Below are positions 45,039-59,400 of a stretch of 64,000 nt of DNA, piece after piece (within the stretch, counting starts at the first letter, position 1; each line of letters starts with the position of its first letter). The stretch is taken from assembly GCA_037951165.1 (NCBI GenBank), contig JBBDHG010000028.1, positions 5,214,501 to 5,278,500 of the forward strand, written 5' to 3'. The stretch is from Lophius americanus (lineage: Eukaryota > Chordata > Actinopteri > Lophiiformes > Lophiidae). The notes under the pieces are model-generated. The model saw only the letters and a list, made by a program, of their open reading frames with translations, was not told the origin of the DNA and made no database searches. The position numbers and the translations under genes were made by a program.

Positions 45039-48000
45039 TAATACATTTAATTTATAACGCATTTTACATTTGGATCAAATCTCAACGTGCTAAAGGTATG
45101 TAGTCCAGCTCCTCCAGGATGGAACATCCATACAGTCCATCAAGTTTGCAGTGTCTCCCAGCAAAGTCTCAGGAGCGTGGAGCAGATACCAGGAGACAGG
45201 TTATTACACCAGGAGAGCTGGAAAGGACCGTGGAAGGACAACAACCCAGCAGCAGGACCGGTATCTGCTCCTCAGTGAGAGGAGGAACAGGAGGAGCATT
45301 AACAGAGCCCTATTAAATGACCTGCAGAGGGTTGTGTGATGTTTCTGATCAAACTGTCAGAAACAGACTCCATGAGGTTGGCATGAGGGCCAAACGTCCT
45401 CCAGAGAATACCAGGATGGGCAGGTTCTCCATTGGTTCCTTGTTCTCTTCACAGATGAGAGCAGGTTCACACTGAGCTAATGTGACAGACGTGAAATACT
45501 CTGGAGGCGCCGTGGTGAACGTGATATGAACATCATCCAGCAGGACTGGTTTGGTGGCATGTCAGTGATAGTCTGGGGACGCAGATCCTTGGGGGGTCTC
45601 ACAGACCTCCACATGTTAGCCAGTGGTATCCTGACTGCTGTTTGGTAGCAGAATGAAATCTTCAGACCCACTATCAGACCTTACACGGGTGCAGTGGACC
45701 GTCGGTTCCTCCTGGTGCAGGACGATGCCCGACTGCATCTGAGCAGAGTGTGTAGGCAGTTCCTGAATGATGAAGGTCTTGATGACATTGACTGGTCCTC
45801 ACATTCTCTCGAATTAAATCCACCTGAAAAACCTCTAGGGCGATACGTATTGATGCATCAGACGTCAAAAAGTGGAAGCACAGACTTTCAAGGAGCCCAC
45901 TGATGTCCTGATCCAGGTATGGAAGGATATCCTCCAGGACATCATCCTCCGTCTCATCAGGAGCAGGACCAGATGTTGTCAGGAGGGGCACTTGGAGGTC
46001 AAAGGTCAAATCCAATATTGAGACACATTATAAGTTGTTTTGATGAAATTCACTCCAGTTGGATCAGAACCCTGTGATTTCAGTGTTTTAATTTGATTTA
46101 GGGTCTGACTAGGGATCCAGTCCAGTCCAGTCTACACATGATTTTAGTTTCTTACCTCATTTTGTTCTCAACGACTACAAAGTGAATATGAATGAAGAAT
46201 TTACACTTGACTCTTCATTGAGATCTGATCTGTGATCAGAATTGTTGCCTAAATGTTTTGTGTTGCCTTAATCTTTTTCAGCAGTCTATCACAAACAGGG
46301 ATAAAAGTTGTTGTTTTTTGTTTTTCTTACTGCAAAAAAACATTGGGTCAATAGCCGTTTCACTTCCTCTGAGAGAGATATGTGGACCTACCTGAACATT
46401 GAGTTTCTGTGCCTTGATATCATGCACAAAGAAGGTGAAGCCCTCCTCCCAAACCGGGTCTTTGGATGAATAAACAACCTGTGGAAAGACGATACATTGC
46501 AGCAGCTATGCAGAACTAAAATCAACCAAAACAAGAAGAAAGATGAATTCCTGGATTCATTGACTTCATGAATAACAAAACAGCTAGTAAACCTGAGAAC
46601 AGTACCTTGCTTTTCTGAACATCTTCATCGATGGATAATTCAACAAAAGAGTTCGGACAGGCTGCTCTCTTTGTGAGCTGAAAATAAACCAAGGACAATT
46701 TGAAAATGTTTTATATGCAAGCGTAAACATCAGTGATAAATGGATCAGGATATCAAGTCATATTCATTTTAGTTGTCAATAATCTATTTTGTGATTTAGA
46801 TTTAGATTGTATCACCTCAGCTGCAGATTCCATTGACGTTAGGTGCATATGTGGGAAATTAATTTTCACGTTCTTTAACTCTGTGTTTTAGACGTCGTCT
46901 GAAGGGAATAATGTTTGGACCTTGATGAAATATTTTAGGCAGAGTTAGGGGGGTGCTGTCATGACTTTGGAAAATTTGGTGCAGATCCAAATCATCAAGT
47001 TTCCCATGTTTCTGATTGTCACTGATCTCATTGTGATCTTTCTGCAAAGAAAGCCCCTCACTGGTAGATTAGATGTGTCGTCCAGGTGGATTTTACGGTG
47101 CATTCTGTAGTAGTGTCTCCTGGTGGTGTGGATACAGGTGCAACTTGCATTACTTTTTCACAAAACTTTATTAACAGATCTCCCGTGTACTGGAATGGTG
47201 ACTTAGATTTTTCGTAATTTTATGTTTTTTATTAACTTAACTATTACTCTGATAAGAAATTAGGAAGTCTTAAACAAACTTTCACTATTTTTGTGGAGAA
47301 TTTTAAGCATATTATTGGATATGTTTTATATATTATCTCAGATATGTACAAAAGAGTATTAGGGCCAGGCATAAGAGAAAAAAATGAGAGGAGGAAAATT
47401 TATTTTTCATATATTCAGATATATTACCTTTTTTATGAAAAAAGTTGAAATGTCGAGAATAAAGTAAAAAATTGAATTGTTGAGAATAAGGTTGAACTAG
47501 GAGGAGAAAGATTTATTTTTATTCTTCTTTGATTCTAATGACAAGCTGAAGCCATACCGCACTAATCATTGTTGTATTTGTAGTTTTAATCGTAATGTTG
47601 TGTGGCCTACAGAACAAACAACAACCCCAAAGTAATAGCAGGCTTGTTCTCATTATCCTCTGCTTATGCGGGTCCGGGTCGCGGGGGCAGCAGTTTCAGG
47701 TTTCCACTCCATACTTTCGGAGCATCCTCCAAAGGATGCCACGAGGGACACGGTCGTAAGCCCTCAAGAGGGTATAGAGCTGGTCCAGCGTTCCACGACC
47801 AGGACGAAAATCCTGAATCCGTGGTTCGACTATTGACCGGACTCTCCTCTCCAGTACCCTGGCGTAGACCTTCCCATGGAGGCTGAGGAGTGTGATCCCT
47901 GATGATTGGGATACATCTGGTCCCACTTCCTGAAAAAGGCAACCACCACCCCAGTCTGCCATTCCAGAGGTACTGCCCTCGATGTCCACGCAATGTTGCA

Positions 48001-51000
48001 GAGGAATCCTTGAATCCTTAGCTCCCCGGGCGCTCCACAAGGGGCTGCCCACTGCTCCCTCAGGGATGGGTCAAATGCAGAGAAGTAATTTCACTATGTT
48101 GTACTATGTGACTAATAAAAGATTCTTTCTTTCTCAGTTGAGGTCAGCAAGTCCCCATCCAGCCCGTGGACGAATGACCGCTTTCCCCCCCCCTGAGACG
48201 CCGGACAGTTTGCCAGAATTTTTCTTCGGGGCCGACCGAAAGTCTTCTTCCATGGTCTCGTCGAACTTCTCCCACGATCGGGTTTTTGCCTCTGCAACTG
48301 CCACAGCCAGGTGTCGCTAGGCCTGCCCGTAGCTGTCAGCTGCTTCAGGAGTCCCACAAGCCAGCCATGCTCTGAAGGACTCCTTTTATAGTCTGACGGT
48401 GTCCACCAGCAGGTTCGGGGATTAACTCCGCGACTAGCACCGGCAGCCTTGCGACCGCAGCTCCCAGCAGCCACTTCAGCATGGCAGCACGGAACATTGT
48501 CCACTCAGTTTCCATGTCCCCCGCCACCCCAGGGTCCTCGGCCAGACGTTCCCAGCAGACCCTCACTATTCGTTTGGGCCTACCAGGTTTGTCCAGCTTC
48601 CTCCCCTGCCATCTGATCCAGCTCACCACCAAGAAGTGATCAGTTGACAGCTCAGCTCCTCTCTTCACCCTAGTGTCCAAAACATGCGGCCGCAGATCAG
48701 CTGATACAACTACAAAGTTGATCATCGATCTGCAACCTAGGGTGTCCTGGTGCCAAGAGCACTGGTGGACACCCTTATGTTTGAACATGGTGTTTGTTAT
48801 GGACAAACTGTGACTAGCACAGAAGTCAAATAACAGAACACCGCAAGGGTTCAGATCAGGCATGCCGTTCCTCTCAATCACGCAACTCCAGGTCGCGCTG
48901 TCATTGCCTACTTGTGCATTGATGTCTCCCAGTAGGCCATGGAGTCCCAAGTTCTGGCGCTTTCCAGCACCCGTTCCAAAGACTCCAAAAAGGGTGGGTA
49001 CTCTGAACTGCTGTTTGACGCATAAGCGCACACAACAGTCATGAAATGTTCCCCAACCCGAAGGCGCAGGGAAGCAACCCTTTCATCCACTGGGGTAAAC
49101 TCCAATACATCGACAGAGAGTTGGGGAGCTATAAGTAAGCCCACACCAGCTTTCCGCCTCTAACCCGAAGCAACTCCAGCATAGTAAAGGGTCCAGCCCC
49201 CATCGAGAAGGCGGGTTCCAGAACCAGTGCTGTGCGTAGAAGTGAGCCCCACTATATCTAGTCGGTACCTCTCAACCTCTCGCACGTGCTCAGGTGCCTT
49301 CCCCATCAGTGAGGTGACATTCCATGTCCCCACCGTCAGCTTTCGCTGCCGGGGATCGGACCGCCAAGGCTGCTGTCTTTTCCTGCTGCCCGATCCACAA
49401 TACACCGTAGCCCTGTGGATTCCTCTGTGGGTGGTGGGCCCACGGAAGGACGCACCCATGTCCCTGCTTCGGGCTAAACCCGAACGTGTGCCATGGGTTA
49501 AGGCCCGGCCACCAGACGCTAGCTGGCGGGCCCCTACCCCAGGCCTGGCTCCAGGGTGGGGCCCCAGTAGCCCACCGGGCAGGGTAAGCGAGTCCTCGAT
49601 TTCTTTTTCTCTCATCAGGGTAATAGCACGTTGCTTCATCACATTCATTGCATGTGTGGGAGGACGCCCGGAGCGACTGTGCTTTGACAGAGGTACAGAA
49701 ATAGAAAATGAAAAAAAAGCAACAACTCTGATTTAGTTCGACGCTCGAAATGAAATATGAAGTAAAATCTTCCTCCTTTCAGTTTGTTTCTTATGCCTGG
49801 CCCTAATACTCCTGTATGATATTCCATCTTCTTCTATCCTCAGAAATGTTAGTTTAGATTATCTGACATGTTTCAGGTTTAGAATTCTAAGACAGCAGAA
49901 AAGTAGCTGGTAAGAACACTCCCCGAGAAAAATGAACACCATGCAGTAGACAAACAGGAAATACCGGCTGCTCACAGGGATGGGTTGACCTGCCGCAGAA
50001 CATGAAATTTCTGATCCGACTAAAGCTTTTCTTTGACATCAAGACACAAATTAAACCTCAGTGAGTGAGGAGTGACGTGAAACAGACACGAGTGGAGCCA
50101 CCAAAGAAAACTATTCTATTCTAATCTAATCTCAAAACCCAACTGTCTTTCAATTGAATTCATATGTGGAACCACTCAAAATTTAAATGTTCAGTGTGTA
50201 AAATGCATGGGCACCTATCTGAATAAATGGAACATAATACTTATTAATATATTTTCTGAGAAGTTTGTGAATTTGACAAATGGAGGATCAGACTACGTAG
50301 CCTCGGGAGGAACCAGTGTTTATGTGCAAAACATGAATGGTTTATAGTAAGTCACGCACAAACACGTTAACGGCCTCCTGATGTCCTATGTAATGTTATA
50401 ATAACATCATATCAGTACTTATTATAAAATCATAAGTACTGATATGATGTTATTATAATAGAATTATGTATTCTCATAAATTAAGTGAATATATAATCAT
50501 ATAGTATTATCACAGTACTTTTATAATTTTTATCTAAGTACTGTTAAATTTTTCTTTTACCGACCGTGTCTCTACCCAGGCCCCGCATCATACTTATGAT
50601 TTAGTACATAGAAAAAGTGTGAAGATAAAAAAATGTTTTCGTCTAGTCGATTGTTCCATTAATATCTGACGTGTGAGATGTTGTTGAGTCAGCTAAAAGT
50701 TGAGGTATTGTGATTTTATGTCGTGAACAGGTTCAATGGATGGGAATCTCCTCAGAAATGGAAGTTACTACAAGTATTTTTAACAGGAGAGAGACGTGCA
50801 CTGCACCTCCAAACAGTTTCTACTTGTTTCAACTGGATGAATTTGAGACATTTTAAGATCTCTTCTCACTATAAAAGAAGCCTGAAACCTGTCTGACGTA
50901 CCCCACTGACTGAGAGTAAACTGTATGCAGGTCTTACCCTGGCTTCCCTTGAGTGTTTTCCATGTTTCTGATTCTCAGTGATCTCATTGTGATCTTTCTG

Positions 51001-53436
51001 CAAACACAAGAACACACATCAGCACGTTGATTCCTCCAACCATCTGCTCTCGAGCCGCACGTTAGAGGAAACTCACCGGTAAATTGGATGCGTTGTCCAG
51101 ATAGATTGCTAGCATGGCACAGGCTGAGCCGTCAGTAGACTGAAAGAGAGAAAGACACCTGCTTTAAATCTTCAGTCTCTCACATTAGACACCTGGAACC
51201 AGAACATGATCACACTGAATGATGAGGAAATGAAGGATGAGGTCACCTCAGTGGGCAGGTTGGGGTCTGTCTGGAGGGAGTACCACTGGAGCTTGAGGTG
51301 GATTTCTCCAAACGGAACTCCTTCCAGAGGAAACCACTACAACAATGGGGTTGAGATTAAGATGTTCAGTTCACCAGACTATATTCAAAAAAACACAGGT
51401 GACTATGTTTGAAAACTTCTTCTTCTTTCCAATTCTTCACAGGGCACAACTACCGTTTATCTGGATTAAACATATAAAGCAGCTGTTGTCTTTACTTTGG
51501 TCATGTTTGATAACAGAGTTAAATATTGGGAAGAGTTGTGACTGTATATTTCGCAGGCCCGCGTTACTCAAGTAAGTGCAAGTAAGGCGAATTATCCCAG
51601 GACACAACAAAATCACAACGAAATTTCATTGTTGTCTCTTTTATAAGAGCTAAAGTGCCTTTATCGTCACCTATAGATCACAAACTCGGCTGCAGGCTTT
51701 CATTAGGAGTCACACAAACCTCACGGAAAAGTAAGAGCCAAAAATGGTGACAAAGCCACCATCTTCTGATCCTGATTATTCAGATCCAGACCACAATGCA
51801 ATTGGGTCCATTCTGGCCCCAGACTCATCCTCAAACAACGTTGTAGGGAACCTACTGAGCGTAATCCTGCTGGATGCAGGAGGTAAAGCAGTTACCTATC
51901 AGAAAATTGTTCGTTCAATCCCTGGGCACTACATGTCAAAGTGTCCATAAGCATACAACTGAACCACACGTTAATCCAAGTGATGATTGTGTGAATCGAC
52001 GAAGCTCCTGATGAGCAGGTCAGGTAACCTCTGCCACAACTGTACGAGTGAGTTATTACTGGAATGTGTTGAAAAATGTCTTGAGCTGTTGGTCAGACGA
52101 GACATAACATGCAGTAGTGACCATTTAGAAACCAAACGACTCAACGTTATTTGAAGAGCACAAACCTCCACCAAGAACCTCCTCCCTCAACATGAAGATG
52201 TAATCGTAGTCACGCATTATAGATGGACATGGCGGAAAAGCCCTCTCTCCAAATACAAAGGGCTGAGACATCAAAGAAATAGAAACTGAATTCTTGACTC
52301 TGCCCCTTTTATTTGGATCCACTCAAAAATCTAAAAAATTATTCCTGATCATGTGCCGCCGCAACTTTCATCAAGTAATTTTTGTGTAATCCCGCAAACA
52401 AACCAACATATAAATGCTGGGAAAAAGAAAACTCACCTGATCCATTTCTTTCTCACGTTTCACTTCTCCAAAATCAAGGTTATACCTGAGGTCATAAATC
52501 AAATGAAAGCCATCCATCACTAACATTCAAAACTAGTAAATTTCCATTTTCATTTATCCCACACTGCACTCTCGAAAACATTTGTTTATATATACAACCA
52601 AATCATCACATTTACAGGTTATAAATAATTCTCCACACTGATCTGCTAATAGATACTAATGGTGAGAGTTAGACATTAAACTCTTCTTGTGTTTTAAATG
52701 TAGTGCCAGGTGAGATGTATGGCAGGGTAAAACCTATCAGTCATAACATTATAACCACCTGCCTCTTCTACCAAGTTTCATAAAAAATCTGTGAAACAGT
52801 TTTTGAGAGATTGATTAAAATGATTTTAAAAGGCTTATTATCTTGCAATTATAAAAAAAAAGTAGAAAAAAAACCCATCTGAATCCCGATCCTCTGCTAA
52901 ATTTAATGGGTTTTTCCTCGCTACAAGCTTCCAAGCAAGTTTCATCACGTGTTTCATCACTCCAGCCGACCTTCAGAAGTCTGCTGGAGTGATGGTCTCT
53001 GGATGGTATCTGGTATCAAGACGTTATCAGCAGATCCCTTTAAGTCCTGGAAGTTTCGAGGTAGGATCTATCTAGGTTGGACTTATTTGTCCAGCAGATG
53101 CCTTGAACTGTTTATTGTGTTTCGCAAATCATTGTTTGTGCAGTGCATCAGGGAGAATTATCCTGCTGGAAGATGACACACTCATTAGGGAATACAGTTT
53201 CCATGAATATATATATATACACACCAGCTTTCAGTGGTTATAATGTTGTGGCTGATGGTGACAATAGCATAAACTAAGAACAGGCCAGGTGAAGCTGAAG
53301 CAGCGTTCCGTTACCTCCCGATGAAGTCATCTTTATCCGTGTCTTCATCGTATAACTCCACCTCTAGCTCCTGACCCGGAGCCTCATGGATGACAAACTT
53401 CCCCCCCATGAAGAAAAGGGTAGATGGTATTATTAA

Positions 53437-53471
<35 letters not shown>

Positions 53472-56400
53472 AAATGCTAATTTGTAGATGTTGCATAAAA
53501 CCTCCGCTTTGAGATGCTGGTAGTGATTTGTTGCTGCTGAATTTAAATTGTGTAGTAAGTAAGGAAGTATTTGTCTTAAACTCGACAAATACCAGATCTC
53601 ACGAGAGTTTTGGTTTAACATAGACGAAGACTTGCAGGATGAGAAAATGCACTGCAAAAACTCAGAATCTTACTCAAAATCATTGCTTTTGATATCAAAC
53701 ATATCAGACACAATCACTGAACTAGTAACACCCCAGATAAATGTAGGAATTCCTTTTTGGAGAATGCATCTAAAAAGCCTGCATGCATCTAAAGAGTGTT
53801 TCCAACGAACATAAGGAGATATTTCATCCTAAAAATGTCTAAATATCAGTTTATAATCTTGTTTCGAGTCATGGTGGTCTTAAATCTAAACCAGTGTCAC
53901 TATTATGTACCTGAAGTGAAGAGGTTTGGCATATATGGTGATAAAAAAATAACTTCTTAGGGAAGAATAAACATAGCGAGGGAACTCTTCCTGACATGAA
54001 TAAGATATATTTCAAAATGGGATTTCTCCACTTTTCCAGATCTCCTCCATCCAAACATCCCATCTTATGTCAAGAAATCTGAAATAAAATTACCAATTTT
54101 CATTTGTTCTAGCTGCGGTTATTTCTATTATCACCAATTAAGACACCATGTAGTCATTATTGTTTTGACTTTGTTTCTTTGTGTGGTGGTGGTGGGGTGG
54201 GTGTTGCCCAATGTAACAGATCAATGGTATTAGTTAAGCTAATTTGACTGATGTTTGAGTGAAGAACGTTGTTTTGGTACCTCATACACTTCATTCCACT
54301 TAGGATGCAGATTCTCCTTGATGGTTTTGCTCTTAAGTTGTCTGTTTCCGACTCGTAGCGTTGCATAAGGGTCCGACTTCCCCTTCACTAAACCCATCAT
54401 GTACGTGTCCTTAGCCACCAGGTCTCTGGCCTCCAGCAGGTGGACCCTCACCACACCCTGAGGGGCAGATCATCTCACAATGTCTTCACCTGGGAGACTT
54501 TTATCAGAAGATAGGAAACATTTGAAACTGCGATGAAAGTGTCAACTTAATGTTTCGTACCCGAGGCAGCGGGAATCTCATGTTGTCCACTTTGACCTGA
54601 TCTACGAGGGGGACACACATTCGGTTGGGCAAGACCATCATAGAGGCAATGATGTCCATGATGGTCTCTTCAGACAGCGAACTGGTAGGAGACAGTGCAG
54701 ATAGCAAAGTGGGACAAAACAAAAAATTAAAGGAACAGTTCACCTGAAAATCTACTATCTGACTCCGGCAGCATGGTGGCCCAGCAGGCCTCAGAACTAC
54801 GGTGGTGGTGGTGTATGTATGTTGTTCCCGTGTTTGCAAAGGTTCTACTCTAACTTAACCCCCAAGGTTCTAAAACATGCGATACAGCTGAGCTGACTCT
54901 AAATCCGTGAATGGTTGCCTGTCTTTGCTCGTCTGCCCTGTTTATGAAATGGTGACTCATCTAGGATGAGACCTGCCTCTTGCCCAATATCTTGCATATA
55001 ACACGCGTCACTCGCATGCTCCTTGTGACCTTTACCTGAATGAAGGCAACGCCAAAACCTACATTCGATTATCATCAGATTGACATGTCTTCAGACTGTT
55101 CCACCACCTTCAGAACTAGTGAGTGCTCATGTTTAAAGTTTAGAGACAACAGTGAAGATTTCCGCTCATCAACACATAAATAATATCTTTTTCTTGGGCA
55201 GGTGATGCAGTACGGCGGGTCTGGTGACTTCTTATGTTGTTGGGTTTTATTTTAGGCAATAAAAACGCTGCAACGCTGGTTTGCTGTGAACTTCCAGGAA
55301 TGTTGGGTGGACTGTGGACTAATCTAACCATCAGCACAGACGGGAGAAGATAAATGCTAAATTTCATTTTCGGCTGAGCTGCTCCTTTATGACTTCAGAG
55401 CCTTTTGACAGTTATAGCCATTAGTTATAAACATAGTATAGTACCATAGTGTTTGTGTAAGGGTCTTCCGTGGAGACTAACCTGAAGGCAGGGCTGTCCA
55501 GAAGGTTGGTCATGCCAGTCCAGTTGATTTCCAGGGTCTGGAAGAAAACATCTTAAACTCTGATATTCACACAGATAAACAGTTGATGAAGTAATTAAAA
55601 TGTCTGTAGGACTTACAGGACGGCGAATGAAAAAAAAGGTGACCCCTCCCACCAGCGGCGCATCACCAATGAGAGGCTCTAAAATAACCCTCAGCATTCC
55701 TGTGAGCTGGAGATCACAGGAGAGTTAGATGAGGGAGATGATGAGGATCACGATGAGAAAACTGAACAATGTAGATGCTCACTTTAAGACCATTGACCCC
55801 GGCCGTAATTGGCTCCTTCACCACGGCGTCAATGTCCACATCACCTTCATAACTGCAGAGGGAAAGTTCAGGGGAGGCTGTTCGTCATAGTTTTCAGTTA
55901 ACATTGTGAGAAATGCATCCAACTCACCATATGGTCAAGTCGAGGACCACCTCCCTCCGGTCCACCTCATGTGTGTAGGCCTTCATCCCGGTGATCCTCA
56001 GAGGCTGGAACCAAGGTCTATCATCAGTTCAGGCAATGGTGGACCTTAACTATGTACCTACAGTAAGTAACTGAGTATTGTTACTATATTGTACTCCACT
56101 ATTTCTTTTCTGTCAGTGGTTGTAACTAGTTACTATTTGGATTACAATTTTCATAAACTCTTCGTAGATCCATGTGGTTCATAACGATGATACTTACAGA
56201 TAATTTTAAATTATGTTATAGATGAAACTACATAACAATAAAAAGTAGATTACCTAATCCTGTAACGTCAACAGCAGGAACACAAAACAACACATTACTG
56301 GAGCAGTAATAGTACATTTTGCAGAACTGAGATTCTTTTAAAATAAGGTTTTGAAAGTAGCTTCTGTACTTGTAGAGGAGTATTTTATCAGTGTGGTATG

Positions 56401-59400
56401 AGAACTTGTACTTAAGTAAAGCGTCTGAATACTTCCTTCAGCATTGAGTTCAGGTCAAATCAAATCACAAGAGGGTTTCGAACTCACAATGTGTCCAAAG
56501 TGGATCTTGGTGAAGGTGAAAGTTTTGAGTGCGGGGCTGGAGAGCCTGACGGCTGGCTGAATATTCTTCTTCAAGAGTTTCTCCATGTACATGCCGAAGA
56601 AAGGCCAAGCCTGCTCCAACACCTGATCATAGAGAGCAAAGCATGAAGAAAGCACCTCCATCTCATTTACGCCTTGATCAAACAGAAAAGATTATTTCAC
56701 CTTTCTACTTCTGAACAGAGGAAATACCTCCAGGCAGGTCGTCATGAACTGATAGTTTCAGAATCAGACAGATGGCTTTAGTTGTTGTTTGTGGAAAAAT
56801 GAAGGGAAAAAAAGCGCCTGAATACTGGTCCAGTCTGAATGATAATTCTGGCTCAGGTAATATGTTAACATCCTGTTTACTCCAAAAATGTACACACAAA
56901 ACTAGACTATTGCTAAAATTAAATACAGTTAGCATAGCATGGTATAACTCATACTGTATATGAAGCATGTTCAAAAATAACTGTCACAACAGTGGATGAT
57001 TAAATCAAGTGTGAAGAAGCTCTAAAAGATTATTTTGATTCAGCAGTTTGGGAAAATGTCACTACCTCCAGGGATGGCCATTGGGTTCTAATGCAAAGTA
57101 GTACGGGTCGCAGGCATTATAACCCTGGTTTTAGGTACGTGGAATGTCACCTTTCTGGCGGGGAAAAAACTAAATTTGTGAGCGATATGGAGCGGTACCA
57201 GCTAGACTTAGTTGGGCTCTCCTAATTCACAGCATTGGCTCCGCAACCAAAACCCTAGACAGGAGCCGGACTTATTCCTTTTCCACAGTTGCCCATGGTG
57301 AGAGGCTTTTGGCAGGTGTGAGATTACTCACAATTCCCCGTCTGAGCGCCTCGGTGTTGGAGTTTTCCCCGGAGAACGAGATGGTTGCCTCCATGCGACT
57401 GAAAGTTGCAGGAGGGAAGGCTCTGACTGCTGTCTGTGCCTATGCACCAAGTAGCCGTTAAGACTATGGAAACTTTCTTGGAGTGAGTTGGTGGTTGTAC
57501 TATAAAAGGGCCCCATCCGGGGACTTTATATCTCTCCTGGGCAACTTAAACGGTCACGTTGGCAACTATGGAGAAACCTAGAGGGGAATGATTGGGAAGA
57601 AAAGATCTGCTCGATCTGAACCTGAGAGATTCAAGTTATTGGACCTCTGTGCTAGCCAAAGACTGTCCATAACGGACACCATGTTCAAGCATAAGTGGCT
57701 CATAAGTGTACTTGATACCAGGCCACCTTAGATCAAAGATCTATGATGGACCTTGTGGTCGTAACATCAGAACTGCCGCCGTATGTCTTGGACACGGTGA
57801 AGAGAGGAGCAGAGCTGCTCACTGATCACCACCTGGTGATGAGTTGGATCAGATGGAAGGGGAGGCTGCCCGGAAAGAACTAGTAAACCCAAACAAGTTA
57901 TTAGGGTTAGCTAGGAACCTCGGCGGAATCCTCTGTACGTAGGATATTCAACTCGCACCTCCAGAGGAATTTCCAGCATATCCCGGGGGATGTTGATGTG
58001 AAGGGAGCCATCAAGTAAAAACCGAGGGACCAGAAGGGCTACATCTGTGGCATTTGCTGATGCGACAACCGGGTGTGGGAGGATTTCCGGTCGGCACCAA
58101 AGAAGTTCTGGCAAACATCCGACAACTCAGGAAGGCCTTTGGCAGACTGTGTACAGCCGGACCAGAGAACTGCTGACCTGTACTGGGGATATCATTGGGC
58201 ATAGGAAAGAACACTTTGAGGAGCTCCTGAAGTCAGATAGCACATACTCTATAGTGGGGTCAGAACCCAAAGACTCGGGGGGAAGGCATTGAACGCAGAG
58301 CTCCCGACGTAGCTGTCAGCAGCACATAACTTTGAGATATACTGCAGAAAAGTCCTATAACCAGGTCCCTCTGCCAATCCTATGGGGGTACTGCGGGAGT
58401 ATGGGGCACTGGGGCCATTACTACGAGCCGTCCGATCACTATACAAACCAAAGTGAGAGTTGTGTCTTTATTCTACGCAGAATGCCAGACACGTTTTCAG
58501 TGAGAGTTGGACACCTTCAAGGTTGTCCCTTGACTCTGATTCTTTTTCTTGATATTCATGGACAGGATGGATCTCAAGCTCCAGTCTTGGTAAGGAGAGT
58601 GTCTGTGACATCCAGTAACTCTGGAGCTGTTTGCAGCGGAGTGTGAAGCGGCCGATGTGAGAGTCCGTACCACCTGAAGGGACTATTTATCTCGTCTGGA
58701 CTTACAATACCTTGGTATCCCCAGAATGAGCCGGAGAGTGTTGCTATGGAGAGGGAAGTCCGGATATCCCTATTCAACCTGCTGCCTCTTTGACCCGACC
58801 CCGGATAAAAGTTAGAAAATGGAAGGTTGGATGGATAGATGGATCTCATGAACCGCTAAAAGCCGTCAGAGATGAGAGGATGAATAAGAGAGAAGATTTT
58901 TTTTTCATACTGTACCTTGTTGACCCAGTCAACTTTCTCATAATCAGGAAAGTGAACCTGCAAAAGAAAACTTGAAATCAGACGTTTTTCTGTGATAATT
59001 TGAACCAAACAACACAAAATCATGCAAGTCATGGTTGACATAATCAGGATTTATTAAGTTACCCATCATGCAAACTGGATTAGATTGCTCTTGGCGGTAG
59101 AATTAGGCAACATAGAATTAAAAAAAAAAAATCAAATGACTATAGGTCTAGAGAACCAAACATTGCATAATTCTGTCATTTTTTTCCATTTTCACAATTT
59201 TGACAGCAATCATTATTGAAAAAATGAAAAAATGACACGGTTATTTAGGGCTTACCAATGTTTCTGTGCAGCATCAAACTGTGGATTGTAACAGAATATT
59301 TGAATGATGTTTTAAAAGAAGAAATCTGATTATCCTCCTCTAAATAAACAACAGAACCGTCAGTGAGTTCTGATCCAAAAAGGGAAAACTCCCCCGAAAC

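Noticed and set aside
49227..49736. A 169-codon plus-strand frame
   Set aside because: It is the antisense shadow of the LINE endonuclease at 47655-49700.
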